From positions 23,931,005 through 23,995,004 of the forward strand of contig CM055092.1 in assembly GCA_029204225.1 (NCBI GenBank): DNA of 64,000 nucleotides, given 5' to 3'. The DNA is from Diphasiastrum complanatum. Its lineage: Eukaryota > Streptophyta > Lycopodiopsida > Lycopodiales > Lycopodiaceae. This document shows positions 44,838 to 57,329 of this stretch, one piece after another (the stretch's first letter is position 1; each line of letters opens with the position of its first letter). The translations under genes were made by a program, and so were the position numbers. The notes under the pieces are model-generated. The model saw only the letters and a list, made by a program, of their open reading frames with translations, did no database searches and had not been told where the DNA came from.

Positions 44838-46185
44838 TTCATAGGTTTATTCTGGGAATGGGAATACCTTGATCATTCCATTCAAAAGGTTAAGAAAACT
44901 TGAAATGAGTGGCTTCAAACTATTTAGAGAGTCTCATGCAAGTAGTTGAAACATTCTCACATTCCACCAATACAACAAAATATTAGTTAAGACATTGGTA
45001 ATTAATTCCATACAAGCTCTGAGTTTTTGTTTTTTCCAAAACAGAGGAGGTCTTAGGTCTTAGCCACATAGCTCACTGGGAGCAGCGATTCCAAGGCAAC
45101 TCTTTTCTCATTTAACGTTAGAGTCTCATGCTCTCGGTAGCTCGCAGGCCTGGGCATGGATCTTCCTCATAATGATGACAATGGATGATGCCTTGAATGG
45201 CTTACAAGCAACATTGGTCTGAGCAGAGATTGAGCCAGACTTGCTCTCCAAAACTCACAATCTTTTCCTCAGTAGATCGTTGGTAACAGGGCATTGTGCA
45301 GCCTACATAAATCCCATTGTATGAGCTCAGGTCAGCGATGGATCAAAGATCTCTTTCACCGGAAAAATGCGATGGACAGACTGCAAAGCACAAGGTCCGT
45401 AGCAGTGAGCTACAATTTTTCTAGTATGAATCACTGGCAGCGATGGCTGTAGCATTCATTGATGAATTCCTCATTCTCAAAGAAAGGAGGTGCAACTGTG
45501 GACAGCGATGGCTTTGTCAAGCAACGATGGCCTCTTTTTCATACATAAGTCTAAGAAGCTTTTCAGCTCAGAACTGTCTCTGTTGTGAACTCAGAAATTG
45601 CTTTGAGGTGCGATCAATAGTAGCCAATGGCTGTCTCAGTACTATGCTCAGAATATGATAGATTTAGCAAACGTGCTTTGCCTCAAAACTCAATGAAGTA
45701 CTGGCCACACGTTTGCCTCAAAACTCAATGAAGTACTGCCCAGTGGTTGATTGAACTTGCCCAGTGGTTGATCGAACTTGATTCCTGTCTCAAAGAAGTG
45801 CGATGGAAGGGCTTTATAGATGAGCGTCATGATTGCGATTTGTAGCAATGCTATTCTGTCTCAAAAAAGGTAGCATCTAAAAGGAGAGGTTTTTTTTTTT
45901 TAAGTGTGATATAATCAAGAGTGTGATCTAATCAAGAGTGGAAAGAGTGGACTGGTGGCCAGTTTGGATTGCAAATTTTTTTTGACAAATATTATTCTAT
46001 GCACCCTTGTAAAGATTCTAATAAAATGAGAAAGTGTTTTAATTGTCATTGTCATTGTTTATGCATGTGAATAAAACTTTGAATGTGCAACACTTATCTC
46101 ATTACCTACTACTACTCCAAACAATTATACATTCTTTTATAATATTGTAGAGACTTGGTTATGACATTAAAGATTCAATGAGTCT
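44838..46185. other. Non-coding region with CAGCGATGG words and two small tandem duplications
   Basis: CAGCGATGG or close variants recur at about 45333, 45434, 45504, 45522 and 45800. A ~35-bp unit (GCCTCAAAACTCAATGAAGT...) is repeated at 45680 and 45715, followed by a 21-bp unit (CCCAGTGGTTGAT...) at 45738 and 45759. The end (45900-46150) resembles an LTR 3' end. No gene seen. Confidence 0.55.
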
Positions 46186-46189
46186 AACA

Positions 46190-48230
46190 AAGATAGTAAC
46201 AACATCAATATGTAGCAGCTGATCGATGATCCAAAGCTATTCATGAATGAAGGTTCATCTGCTAAAGACTGTTGGTACCTTGATTTAAAAGCCACCCAAC
46301 ACATGAATTTGAAGAAGAGTTGGTTCATAGACTTCATTACTTCACACTATAATGAGTCTTATCTATTTGGGAGACTCAAGTCACAAAATAGAAGGCCATG
46401 GTAGTCATAAACTTATTACTAACGTGCTTCATGTCATGGATGAACCCAAAATTTATTGTCTATTAGTAAGAGTGCTAATCTAGGACATATAATTTGATTC
46501 AATGACAAGCTATGTCAAATTCTAGACAATCAAAATAAAGCTTTTGCCAAGAGGCATTAGAGATCATTATCTTTATGAACTCTTTTATGATTTTTATACA
46601 ACCCTCAAGTGATGACTTTTTAGACCCTAGTTGAGAATACTAATGTTCTATGACATTAATGCTTAGGAAATCTCAATAAAAAAATGGTGAATGGCATATC
46701 ATCTTCCACTTATAAGTGTGAGTTTTGTATTCTAGGTAAGTATGCAAGAAGTAAGTTCTCTAATAGTTAAGCTCAGAAAGCTCCTAACGTTTTTTATTTA
46801 ATCCATTAAAATATATGTGGGCCCATGCAAAGTCCCTCTATTGGAGGTGCTCGATATTTCATTACCTTCATCGATGATTATTCAAGAAAGACTTGCCATA
46901 TTTCTAAATGCAAAATATGAGGTATATGATTGTTTTATAGAATTTAAGTAGCTTATAGATATTAGATAGATAGAAAATTTTGATTGCTATGTATAGTTGG
47001 TGGTAGAAAGTTCATTTCCATGGAAATGATAAACTTTTTCTCATCAAAAAGGATTCAAATGTAGCTTACAACTAGTTACAACCCCCATAAAAATAACTTG
47101 TTGAGCAAAAAAATTGGACTTACAACTCTTTGAAAAATAAGTTGTTGAGCAAAAAAATTGAACTCTAATAAAATCTACAAAATCTATCATGGTGCATTCA
47201 AGTCTACCCTAAGCTAAAGCTATTTTTGCTGAAAGAAATTTACATAATAGACCAAGCACAAAATTAGTGGATGGAAAAATTCTTGAAGAAGCTTGGTTAT
47301 GTATCAAACCTACTATAAAACATCACAAAATCTTTGGTTGCATAACATTTCCCTAAACTCCACATGATTTAAGAAAGAAGTTTGATCCAGCCAACAGATA
47401 GTCAATTTTCATTGGTTATTCACCTTTACAAAAATGTTATACGCTTTATGATCTACAAATAAATGATTATTTGTTGTAGACATCTTATCCTCCTAGAAGC
47501 TAAGTTTTTATATTTCAAATACAAAATTTAAAATCAACTCACTAAAAATACTAAAACCTTACTACTCCAATTATTTCTAGTTAATCAAATTCTAACATAC
47601 CTTCTAAAAGTTGTACTCCTCAAGCATAAAATTCTAGCTTAGACGTTGAGTGTGAAGAGACTAATATAGCCCTTCGAAGGTCGACAAGAGTTTGACATCC
47701 ACCTAATAACTATTCTCGTCCAAGCATTTTGAATAGCTACAAAACAATCTCAAACATTTTCATAGGCTATGTGAGAGATTATTTCATATAAATAGACAAA
47801 TGCCATGGAATTTAAATACCGCTCACTCATTAAAAATGAGACTTGGACTCTTTCTAACCTTCTTGAAGGTAAAAGAGTCATTGACTATAAATAGATTTTC
47901 AAGAAGAAATTGCATCTTGAGAGAATTATTTTAAAATAAAAAGCTCGATTGGTGGTCAGAGGATTTTTTCAAACTCCAAAAGTAGACTATATCAAGACGT
48001 TTAGTCTAGTAGTTAAAATTATTTCAATAAGAGGACTTCTTGCCATTGTTGGAATAAAATTTTTTGAATTGCATCAAATGGGTGTTTAGATTGATTTTCT
48101 TAATGATGAAGAAATTCATATAAATCGACCAAAAGGTTTCATGTAGTTGAATTCACAACACAAAGTTTACAGAAGTCACAAGGCCCTATATGGGCCCAAT
48201 CAAACACTTAGGTCTTGGTTTCAAATAAGT
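46190..48230 (+). pseudogene. Heavily decayed Copia gag-pol
   Basis: Scattered motifs in order: CWYLDLKATQHMN (protease region, normally DSGA), CGPMQSPSIGGARYFITFID near 46815 (integrase), PHDLRKKFDPA near 47365, KARLVVRGFFQTPKVDY near 47940 and ELHQMGV near 48068 (reverse transcriptase), SHKALYGPNQTLRSWFQ near 48175. Stops and indels everywhere make it much older than the Copia copies around it. Confidence 0.8.
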
Positions 48231-49246
48231 AATGTGTTTTCACTACAACTTGAATTTTTAGCAAATGAATCCCACCTATAAGTCTTGTCCATCAACCAAT
48301 GACTCAAGTCCAATCTAAAAATAGTTGCACTTTGATGATTGCTCTGTCACCCTACAGTCCAATATCTATTTGGTATTCCAATGGGTGGAGGCCTATGTTT
48401 CCACATTATGCCATTAATTGCCATAAAATTTTAAAATTTCAATTTTTGTACTTGTAAATATGCGATAGTGCCTAAATCCATGTAAAGGCCTATTTGCATC
48501 TTAGAAATTCAAAAGCATTAAAAGACTCGCAACGTTTTAGAACGATGTATATTTGTTCCAACCGATACTCTAACGATTGGTGAGCAACACCTAAGCCTTG
48601 TCTGCATCTCTATAACAGAGCGACACCGGCTCACTTGTATTCATGCAGATTGTTGTTATCAATAGAGGAGAGAGAGCCAATTTTCCTTAAGCTTGTGCAT
48701 TCCTTTTCTCTGACTGTTACAGCTACACTTCTTATCAATTGTGCGAACACAATCTGAGCTTTCTTGTAACCGTTCTGATATGTATCTGTCTGTCTTTCCA
48801 TCTTGTACTGAATTTCAGTTGCTAACGTGGATTTATAGGCGATGAAGATGCAATTCTAACCGATTGTGTGCAGGGAGCCTCAGCCGAAGTTGCTAAGCAT
48901 TCGCACAACCAAGACTACTCTTATTTTCAAATGAGTTTATGTGCTTGGATAAAGAACATAACTGTTATTCTGCTTTGATTGCTTTCTAATGATAAGAACC
49001 AATTCCTTGTGCTTATCAAGAGGAACCAATTGCCTACTAGATTCATGTTTTGTTCACTTGCCTCTAACAAATAGTTGCTTATTGTTCATTCTGTTGCCTG
49101 GGAGATAACGTACCCTTCTACAATTTAAGACCTTGACCAAATCGTTTCATGTTGGTGTTTCTAGATGCCAATCTACTCAATATCTTTGGATAATCAGATA
49201 TGACATAAATTTGTCTTTGTGATTTTTAAAGTGTCTTGTTCATGTA
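48231..49246. other. Non-coding, probably LTR and leader of the following Gypsy element
   Basis: 48545-49240 looks like an LTR end plus leader (GATGTATATTTG, CTCTATAACAGAGC, T- and C-rich leader words) ahead of a gag-like start. No primer site could be fixed. Confidence 0.4.
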
Positions 49247-49426
49247 ATGCATGCCAAAAGGTCTCAACCGCAAGTAACTCTTGAACAGAAACGTTTAGAA
49301 CGCGCACAACAATTAGAAGCTTATAAAAAGACACGCGATCTATATTTTCAGAATTTGCAAAATTCACCAATAAGAACCAGATTAAGTCCTGAAGTGTTCT
49401 TTACTCAATTTGCAATAGTGCATTAG
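49247..49426 (+). pseudogene. Short gag-like open frame
   Basis: 59 codons, MHAKRSQPQVTLEQKRLERA and YKKTRDLYFQNLQN, highly charged and helical, ending in the first of two direct repeats. Likely the N-terminus of a Gypsy gag cut short by an insertion; too short to assign firmly. Confidence 0.4.
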
Positions 49427-49610
49427 AGCGCATACTTAATGAGATGGAGTGTTTTGGTTTTCTTAGAGGTATAGCACTTTGTGAATAATGTTAAGTGGGT
49501 TTTGGCTGTGCTGGTTTAATTTCGCAACATTTCTGGCTTTTATAATAATAGGAAATGCTTGTGTGATGTGGACAAATTAATCACGTTTAACGCTAGGTAG
49601 TTAGGTGATT
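49395..49610 (+). repeat. Direct repeat, copy 1
   Basis: About 215 bp (TTCTTTACTCAATT ... GTGGACAAATTAATCA ... GGTAGTTAG) repeated with few changes at 50454-50664. Confidence 0.88.
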
Positions 49611-49819
49611 AAAACACCCCCCTAACACCTTTTTGGTTCCGTTGCCAGTTTTGAATTTGAGGGGTTGCATACTCTGGATAGGAACGAGTTGAAATGTGGG
49701 TAGACCTGCTAGTAGTTCAGACTTGGAGAGATCTCCACTTAATTGTGTGTGCAGAATGTTCTGGTTCCACTCCTTGAGGCCGATTGTTAATTCTTACTAG
49801 GCCTCCAGCCTAAAAAAAA

Positions 49820-50215
49820 ATGGCAATTTGTGAGTGTGTGGATTACCGCAAGTTGAATTCTTTCACCATTAAGGATCATTTTCCGTTACCACTCACAGAG
49901 CAGCTTTTGGATGAAGTCATTGGACATGAACTCTATAGTTTTTTTTTTTTATAATCAAATTCAAATTGCGAAAAAAGATAGGGAGAAAACGATGTTCATC
50001 ACGAAATGGGGAGCGTACGCATATAAGGTCATGCTGTTCGGGTTGAAAAATTCACTGACAGCTTTCCAAAAGTTCATGACTAAGCCCTTTTATGACTACT
50101 TGAATCGATTCGTGAATATTTTTTTGGATGATTTCTGTTTGTATGAAAACGTGAATGATTATTTGGACTATTTGGAGAAGTGTTTCCAGCAGAGTTTGAT
50201 CAAGGGTCTAGGGTG
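49820..50215 (+). pseudogene. Gypsy reverse transcriptase fragment between direct repeats
   Basis: CVDYRKLNSFTIKDHFPLP, LLDEVIGHELYSF, then after a 13-T run a frame change to YNQIQIAKKDREKTMFI, VMLFGLKNSLTAFQKFM and FLDDFCLYENV (YxDD box). The T-run replaces the usual LDGxSG text. Different Gypsy lineage from the copy at 51338. Confidence 0.85.
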
Positions 50216-50453
50216 AGAGCCGAGCGAATGTGAGCTGAGTTGTTCAATTCCTATGTCAGGGTGCAGGCTGCAAGAAGTTATTGCCTTGCTTAAGACCTTT
50301 TTGAGCAACTCTGACATGGGCATTGTTGGCTGCTCAATAGTGTAACTTTTGTAACCATGTTGGATCATTATATGGAATGGAATTGGAGCATTGTTCTCTA
50401 TGTTTTTGCATGGCTTCAGTTGTAGACATTGCATAGCCAACGTTACATGTCAG

Positions 50454-50664
50454 TTTTCTTTACTCAATTGCAGCAGTGCATTAGAATACTTAATGAGATG
50501 GAGTGTTCTAGTTTACTTAGCGCTATAGCACTTTGGGAATAATGTTAAGTGGGTTTTGGCTATGCTGGTTTAATTCTACAATGTTTCTGGCTTTTATAAT
50601 CATAGGAAATGCTTGTGCGATGTGGACAAATTAATCAGATTTAATGCTAGGTAGTTAGATGATT
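50454..50664 (+). repeat. Direct repeat, copy 2
   Basis: Second copy of the unit at 49395-49610; it ends where the Gypsy protease frame begins. Confidence 0.88.
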
Positions 50665-53488
50665 GGAAGATCAAATCCAGCCCACTGTTCATCATGAAAT
50701 ACATTTAGCTTATGCATCTCGCTGCACTCTAGTAGGAGAATTGAGGAGCGTTAATGTAAACATTGAGACAAAGACTCTCGTTATGAATTTCTTTGTCATA
50801 AACCAAGCGGATACGCCACTGTATTTGATACAGTTTGGTAGGTCGTGGTTATACCAGGCTAATGCTATCATAAACTAGATTACCAAGCAAATATTTTTTC
50901 CAAGGATTCTAATAGCTAGCCCAATTAGGAGGTCATCTTATAAGATGGGGTGAGGAAGTAGGGGAGCCTATAGATTCCCAAGTAAATTTTATAGAGTGTT
51001 ATGAGATAGACGAGGAGGATGAAAGAGAACCTCTGACATCCGAGTCAAGGGAAGTTCTAGGTGGAACCAAACAAGCTTGACTGAGGGTATGATAGACAAA
51101 GATGATTACGGAGAACTATAAATTAGCAAAGATAGAACTTTGAACCTATATAAACACCAATTCGACCAAGAATGGGAGGAGTACGTATTACTTCTCCATA
51201 AGTACTAAAATGTGTTTGTTTGGTCAATGGATGATTTAACGGTTATACCAATTAAATGGGGAGAACATAGAATAGATCTAAACCAGGGAGCTATACCAGT
51301 TAGATAGAGACAGTATAGATTAAACCCAAAGTATTCATTGTTAGTAAAGCATGAGTTAGATAGATGCCTTAGAGCAGGAATTATATATCCTGTTTTGAGT
51401 AGCGAATGGGTATCACTTATAGTAATCATACCAAATAAAAAGACAAGTAAGATTAGAGTATGCCAAGATTTTAGAAAGTTGAATGCGGATATCACAAAAG
51501 ACTACCATTCACTGCCATACACAGACATTATTTTAGACCAAGTAGCAGGTCATGAACATTATAGTTTTTTAGATGGTTTTTCAGGATACAACCAAGTCTT
51601 TATTAAAGAAGAAGATAGATCTAAAACCACATTCACCACTGACTGAGGAACTTATGCTTATACATGTATGCCCTTTGGTTTGTGCAATATGCACCTGCGA
51701 CATTTCAGCGCATGATGACTAACATTTTCCAAAAAAATTTGAGAAAGTTTTCAGAAATTTTTATGGATGATTTTTGTGTCTATTCGTCCACTAAGGATCA
51801 TCTAGAGGCACTAGAAAAGACCTTAAGAAGATGTCAGGAGACATCACTAAAGTTACACCCTTCCAAATGTTATTTTGGAATGAGGGAAGGTATCTTACTA
51901 GGAAATAAAATTTCAAAGGACGGCATACAAGCCAACATTGAAAAAGTTAGGATGATCTTAGAGTTGTTAGAACCGACTAATATAAGAGAACTTAGAGGAT
52001 TTTTAGGTCATGTAGAATACTATAGAAGAATAATTCAAGACTATACTATAATAGTTACCCCACTTATAGGATTACTAAAGAAAACTGTAGAATACCATTG
52101 GTCAAACGAACATCAGGAAGCTTTTGATAAGCTAAAGCAATCTTTAACTGAAGCGACTAGAGTGAGACCACCAAACTGGATGAAAAAGTTCCACGTCTAC
52201 GTAGACACTTTATCATTTGCCATAGGAGTAGTACTATTTAGTCAGAAAGACAACCAGAATAAAAACTACCATATCTATTATGCTGGTAGACAATTAGCAA
52301 CATCTGAACAAAATTATTCCGCTATAGAGCGAGAAGCCTTAGGCATGATTTATTTTGTTAAAAAGTTTAGGCATTACCTTTTAGGTTATCCTTTCATTTT
52401 TCATGTAGATCATTATGCACTTAAACATTTAGTGGATAAGCCAATCTTTCAGGTAGAATCGCTAGATGAGTTTTATTGTTAGACGAATTTGACTACCAAG
52501 TAGAATTAAGAAGTGGTAAGAATCACCAGAATGCTGATTATACTTCACGTCTTCATACTAAAGATCAACTGGAACCAATTTCAGACGAGTTTTCCGATGA
52601 GCACATAATGAGCATCCAAGCAGAGTCGTCTATATATACAGATATCATTAATTTTTTGCAAGATAAGATATATCCTGGTCATTTAAATAAACAACAAAAA
52701 ATGGTTTTTCTTGTAAAAGTAGGACCATATACAAAGGTTTTATATAAGTTAGGGTCAAATGATAATCTTCGCCACTGTATAGAACCCCCGAATTCATCAC
52801 TGTCATCCGTTTGTTACATGAAGAAGATTCGGGGGGCCATTATGCTCTTAAAAATCCCGCTAGGAAAATTTTGAATGCCAGGTATTGGTGGCCTACCATC
52901 TATAGAGATGTTAAAACTTTTATCTAAAAGAGTGACGCATGCTAGAGAATGGGGAAACCCAGCTTCGCAACTCACTGGCCACTTACACTTATTATTCCCT
53001 TAGCACCTTTTGAGAAATGGGGAATAGATTTTGTAGGACCAATTAAACCAACCACTCGTAGAATCCAAAGATGTTACATACTTGTTGCGACGGACTATGC
53101 TACCAAAATGGTAGAAGCCGAAGCCACCGCCAAAGATGATGCTTAAACAGTACCAAAGTTTTTGTTCCAAAACATTATCACTCATTATGGTTGTCCCTTA
53201 GAATTAGTCAATGATAGGAGAACTCATTTCCTCAACCAAACCTTTCAAGCACTATTATCATATTTTTCCATCACCCATAGGCAAACCACACCATACAGTC
53301 CCAAAGCCAACGGACTTATGAAGAGGGCCAACGGAATTTTGTGTAAGATTTTGAACAAGATAACAGAAACACATTCTTCTGATTGGAACCAAAAACTTCC
53401 ATCATTCATATGGGCATACCGTACTACCGAAAAAATTACAACCAAGTAGACTCCATATTATCTCGTATATGGAATGCAGCCGTAAAGC
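50663..53488 (+). pseudogene. Gypsy pol: protease end, reverse transcriptase, RNase H, integrase
   Basis: Protease C-terminal part 50663-50878 (FVINQADTPLYLIQFGRSWL). Reverse transcriptase 51338-51690 (IIPNKKTSKIRVCQDFRKLN, YSFLDGFSGYNQVFI) and, after a stop and frame change, 51700 on (APATFQRMMTNIF, FMDDFCVYSS, IRELRGFLGHVEYYRR). RNase H to 52874 (FHVYVDTLSFAIGVVLF, HFxVDHYALKHLV, SGKNHQNADYTSRL). Integrase 52985-53488 ([45 protein letters not shown]). The FxDD and LDGFSGYNQ spelling resembles the Athila/Tat branch. It ends abruptly at about 53488, within the integrase C-terminal text LVYGMQ, where Copia gag begins. Confidence 0.92.
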
Positions 53489-56185
53489 CTTCACGCTTAT
53501 TATCCTCAATATATTAGATACACAAATTGGACACATAGCTGAAGCTAAAACATCTAGAGATGTTTGGGACATTTTGAACTCACTATATGACATGAGGGAC
53601 GTAACTACTAAGTTACATCTACAAAGGAAATTCTTCACATTCAAAATGTCTACTAGTGATTCTCTTCAGAGTCACATTAACCAGCTTAAGAATATTTTGC
53701 AATAGATGGCCGCTGTCGGATCAGTCATAGACGATCAAGACGCAATTATGACATTGCTTTCAAGCTTGCCCTCTACATATGAGAACTGGGTGATGATCAT
53801 ATCGACACACTCAAATTTAACTCTTATTAAAGTTATCACTATGTTGCTACAAGAAGACAATAGAAGAAGTCAAGACACTTTGTCTACTTCCTCCTCTCAG
53901 GCTCTATTTGTCAACAAAGGCTCGATGAGACAGAAGCGATAAAACTCCAAGAAAGCTGCAATGAACCAGAATCAGAATCAAGGTCAAGAACAATCATCGA
54001 ATCCACAGTCGAAGAAGAAGACGTTTTGCAGTTATTGCAAGCACAATAACCATGAGATCAAGGATTGTCGAATTCTCCAAGCAAAGAATGCAGCCAAGCA
54101 ACCTTATCAACAAGCAAACACAGTCTCATCATCTCCCCAGGTCGAAGTGGACGAAGGCACATTCATGGTCAAAGATCAAAGCGCATTTTTGGATGATTCA
54201 TGGTTTCTGGATTCTAGAGCAACTCAACATATGACCAATCAACATGAAATCTTCAATTTCTACACTCCTTACAACAAAAAGAAATTTTTTCATCTTGGTG
54301 ACAATAGTATTCACACTATTGAAGGTGAAGGTACTGTAAGATTGCGATTCCAGCATGATCAATTCAAATTACTATCAAAGGTTTTATATGTTTCTAAACT
54401 CTCTACAAATCTGTTATCAGTGAGTAGAATTACAAATTTAGGTCATAAGGTAAAATTCAAATCTGATCAATGCAGAATTATTGATAGGAGTGATAAGATC
54501 CTTGCACTCGGCAAGAGGCAGGGTTAGTTATATAGATTGGCACACTGTTATTCTGAGTTTAGTCAAGCCTTGAAAACCTTTGTTCTAGTCGATAAAGCAT
54601 TACTATAGCATCATCGCTTAGGACACGTGAATCATCCATCTATTTGGACATGACCAAACAATCCATGGTTCTTGATCTCGACTATCCTTCTTGTAAGGTC
54701 GATCTCCCTGTCTGTCATAGCTGCATCTTTGGAAAGCATGCTAGGATTCCTTTTAGATCAAACCATATGCATGCAGCAAAAGATTTGTTAGATGTTGTTC
54801 ATACAAATATATGTGGACCTATGCAAACTCCTTCATTGCTAGATGCAAAGTATTTCATCACCTTTATTGACGAATTCTCCAGAAGAACAGTTGTTTATTT
54901 CATTAAACCGAAATCAGAGGCTTTCATCAAATTCAGAAAATTCAAAGAGCATGTTGAGAATCAAGCTGGCAAACGAATCAAAGCACTGAGGTCAATACAT
55001 CTCCAACAAATTCAAGGACTACTGCCTTAACAACGACATTGAGCAACAATACATCACTTCTTATTCGCCTCAGTCTAATGGTCCTGCTGAGAGAAAGAAC
55101 ATAACCTTAGTTGAATTGGCAAAGTGCATGTTATCACATGCGACACTTCCATTGTTTCAACAACAACCTATATTCAGAACAGATGTCCTACTAAAGGTTT
55201 CTCAGACAAAACACCATACGAAGTTTGGATAGGTACCAAACCTTCTTTATCAAACTTACGAGATTTTGGATGTACTGCCTTTGCGCAGATACCTCGTGAT
55301 CTCAAGAAGAAACTCGACTTTCAAAGTAGTTTTCATCAACTACACTACTTCAGATCAAGCCTACAAGTTGTTTGATCCCATCGAGTCGAAGATATTCACT
55401 AGTCGAGATGTCATCTTCATCGAAGATTAGTTTCAAGACTTCAAAGGAAAGGGCAGTCCCCATGTAGCCAACCTGTCAGATTCTCCTGACGCTTTGAACT
55501 TTCCAGTTCCGCAGGCAACTATTCTCATTGAAGGTCCAAGCTCTTCTACTTCTGACGAACAACGAATGAATGGTGGATCAGAAGATGATGATGTTGTAGT
55601 TCAACAACTACAATATGATAGAAACGATTAACTTCCTGAACGTCTGTCCAAGACGCACTCGGTCAGCCTGACTCAGATCTCTGGAAAGAAGCTATGGATA
55701 AAGAGTATTCATCTCTTGTCAAGAACCAGACGTGGACAATTGTCGAAATACCTACTAGCAGAAATGTAGTTGATTGCAAATGGATTTTCAAAATCAAGTA
55801 CAACGCAGATGGAAGCATCAACAAAAGAAAGGCACGACTAGTAGCCAGAGGTTTTTCTCAGGTATACAACATCGATTACACTGAGACCTTTAGTCCAATA
55901 GTCAAGCATTCTTCTATTCAACTTTTGCTATCATTTGTCGCTGCAGTAGATTTGGAAATACATCAAATGGATGTACAAACAGCATATCTCAATGGAGTTA
56001 TTGAAGAAGACATTTACATGTTGCAACCCGAAGGTTATATTATCAAGGGTAAGAACAATCATGTTTGTAAACTCCATAAGGCACTTTATGGCTTGAAGCA
56101 ATCTGCTCGAGCGTGGTTTCAAAGGATCAATACTTTCCTCATTGATCATGGCTTTACACCTAGCTCTTCATATTCAAAAATATAT
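53489..56185 (+). pseudogene. Copia gag-pol with stops, 5'-truncated
   Basis: UBN2-type gag 53489-53940 (KAFTLIILNILDTQIGHI, SLQSHINQLKN), zinc knuckle CSYCKHNNHEIKDC near 54028, protease WFLDSRATQHM (normally DSGA), then integrase 54644-55430 (CHSCIFGKHARIPF, YFITFIDEFSRRTVVYFIK, DKTPYEVWIGTKPSLSNLRD) and reverse transcriptase 55694-56185 (VDCKWIFKIKYNADGSINKR, VARGFSQVYNIDYTETF, HQMDVQTAYLNGVIEEDIYM, LYGLKQSARAWF). Stops at 53704, 53940 and 54525 and frame changes in integrase. The start of gag and everything after the first half of reverse transcriptase are missing. Confidence 0.92.
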
Positions 56186-56189
56186 GATG

Positions 56190-56310
56190 ATAGATGCATG
56201 AGGAGGAGGGCCATGCATCGTCCTCCCCATGCATGCATCCTCTTTTTTTAGATTTTCAGTTAAAAAAAGCTCATGCATGGGGGAATGGAGGCGAATGCAT
56301 GGGTGCACCC
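56190..56310. repeat. Foldback repeat interrupting the Copia reverse transcriptase
   Basis: CCATGCATCGTCCTCC ... CCATGCATGCAT ... TTTTTTTA (56211-56250) pairs with TAAAAAAAGC ... ATGCATGG ... GGAGGCGAATGCATGG (56261-56302) over a ~10-base loop. Copia homology ends at about 56185, so this or its host insertion broke the gene. No terminal duplication was fixed. Confidence 0.65.
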
Positions 56311-56519
56311 ATACACATGCGCAAAAGTGTACATAAGTTTAAATATATATATATATACTGATCGATTGCGATAATAACCTCTTCTTTCTTTCTGTATGTT
56401 AGAATTTCCATCATCGATAACACAAATATGTGACGAATGCTACGGCATCGCTCAACCATAGAGGTCAACCATAGAGGTATTGCCACCTCTCCCCCGTGCA
56501 TTGGAGCTATAGACCACCA

Positions 56520-57325
56520 TCAAACAAGCTCGGATCTCCGATAAGCTATGGTGTCATGGAAAACAAGATGAATCTCAACCCCAATCGGAAGATCTAGCTG
56601 ATAAGCGACTGAGCTGATTTTCTTTACAACCTCATAAGGTCCGCTATATCATGGAGATAGCTTATAACATTTTTCCGTCCAAAGTACCTTTCAATCTTTA
56701 GGGATTTTAAGATACACCCAGATTTTGACCTCAATTTCCCAAGGTGAGCGCCCGCAATTAGCATAAAACTGAGCTCTATTCTGAGTGGTTTTCATGCTTT
56801 CTTTGGCCACTTGCAACATTTCTTGCATATCATGTAGGAAATCTACTGCAGCTTGCACCTTGAGACCTTTGAGTCTGACCGAAACTGGAGAACGTGGTTG
56901 AAATCCATACATCAGCATAAAAAGACTGAATCCAATGGCAGAATGCTTGGCACTATTGTGCGCGAACTCAACCATTGGGAGATACTTTTTCCAAATAGAC
57001 TGTCAGTGAGAAACATATGCTCTAATCATATCTTCCAATGTCTGGCTAACACGTTCTGTTTGCCCATCAGATTCTGGGTGATCTGAAGAACTAAGACTAA
57101 TGGTTGTTTCAAGTTTATCAAATACTAACTACAAAAAACTCGCTAGTGAATTTGGAGTCACGATCACTAACAATATCATTCGACAAGCCATACAGTCTGA
57201 ACAACTTTTCAACGAAAATATGGGCTAGTTAAGATGCCTTGATAGTTAATTTAGTTGGTATAAATTGCGCCATCTTGGTTAGCTTGTCAAGCACCACCCA
57301 AATGGCATTGTGTGCACTCATGACG
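56520..57325 (-). pseudogene. Gypsy integrase C-terminal part, minus strand
   Basis: From 57325: AIWVVLDKLTKMAQFIP, LFRLYGLSNDIVSDRDSKF (catalytic Asp region), VEFAHNSAKHSAIGFSLFML and YGFQPRSP near 56970-56890, then YSGPYEVVKKISSVAYQLDL and a VFHD-type end near 56540, the stretch before a chromodomain in chromoviruses. Several stops. Opposite strand to both neighbouring elements. Confidence 0.85.
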
Positions 57326-57329
57326 AGGG

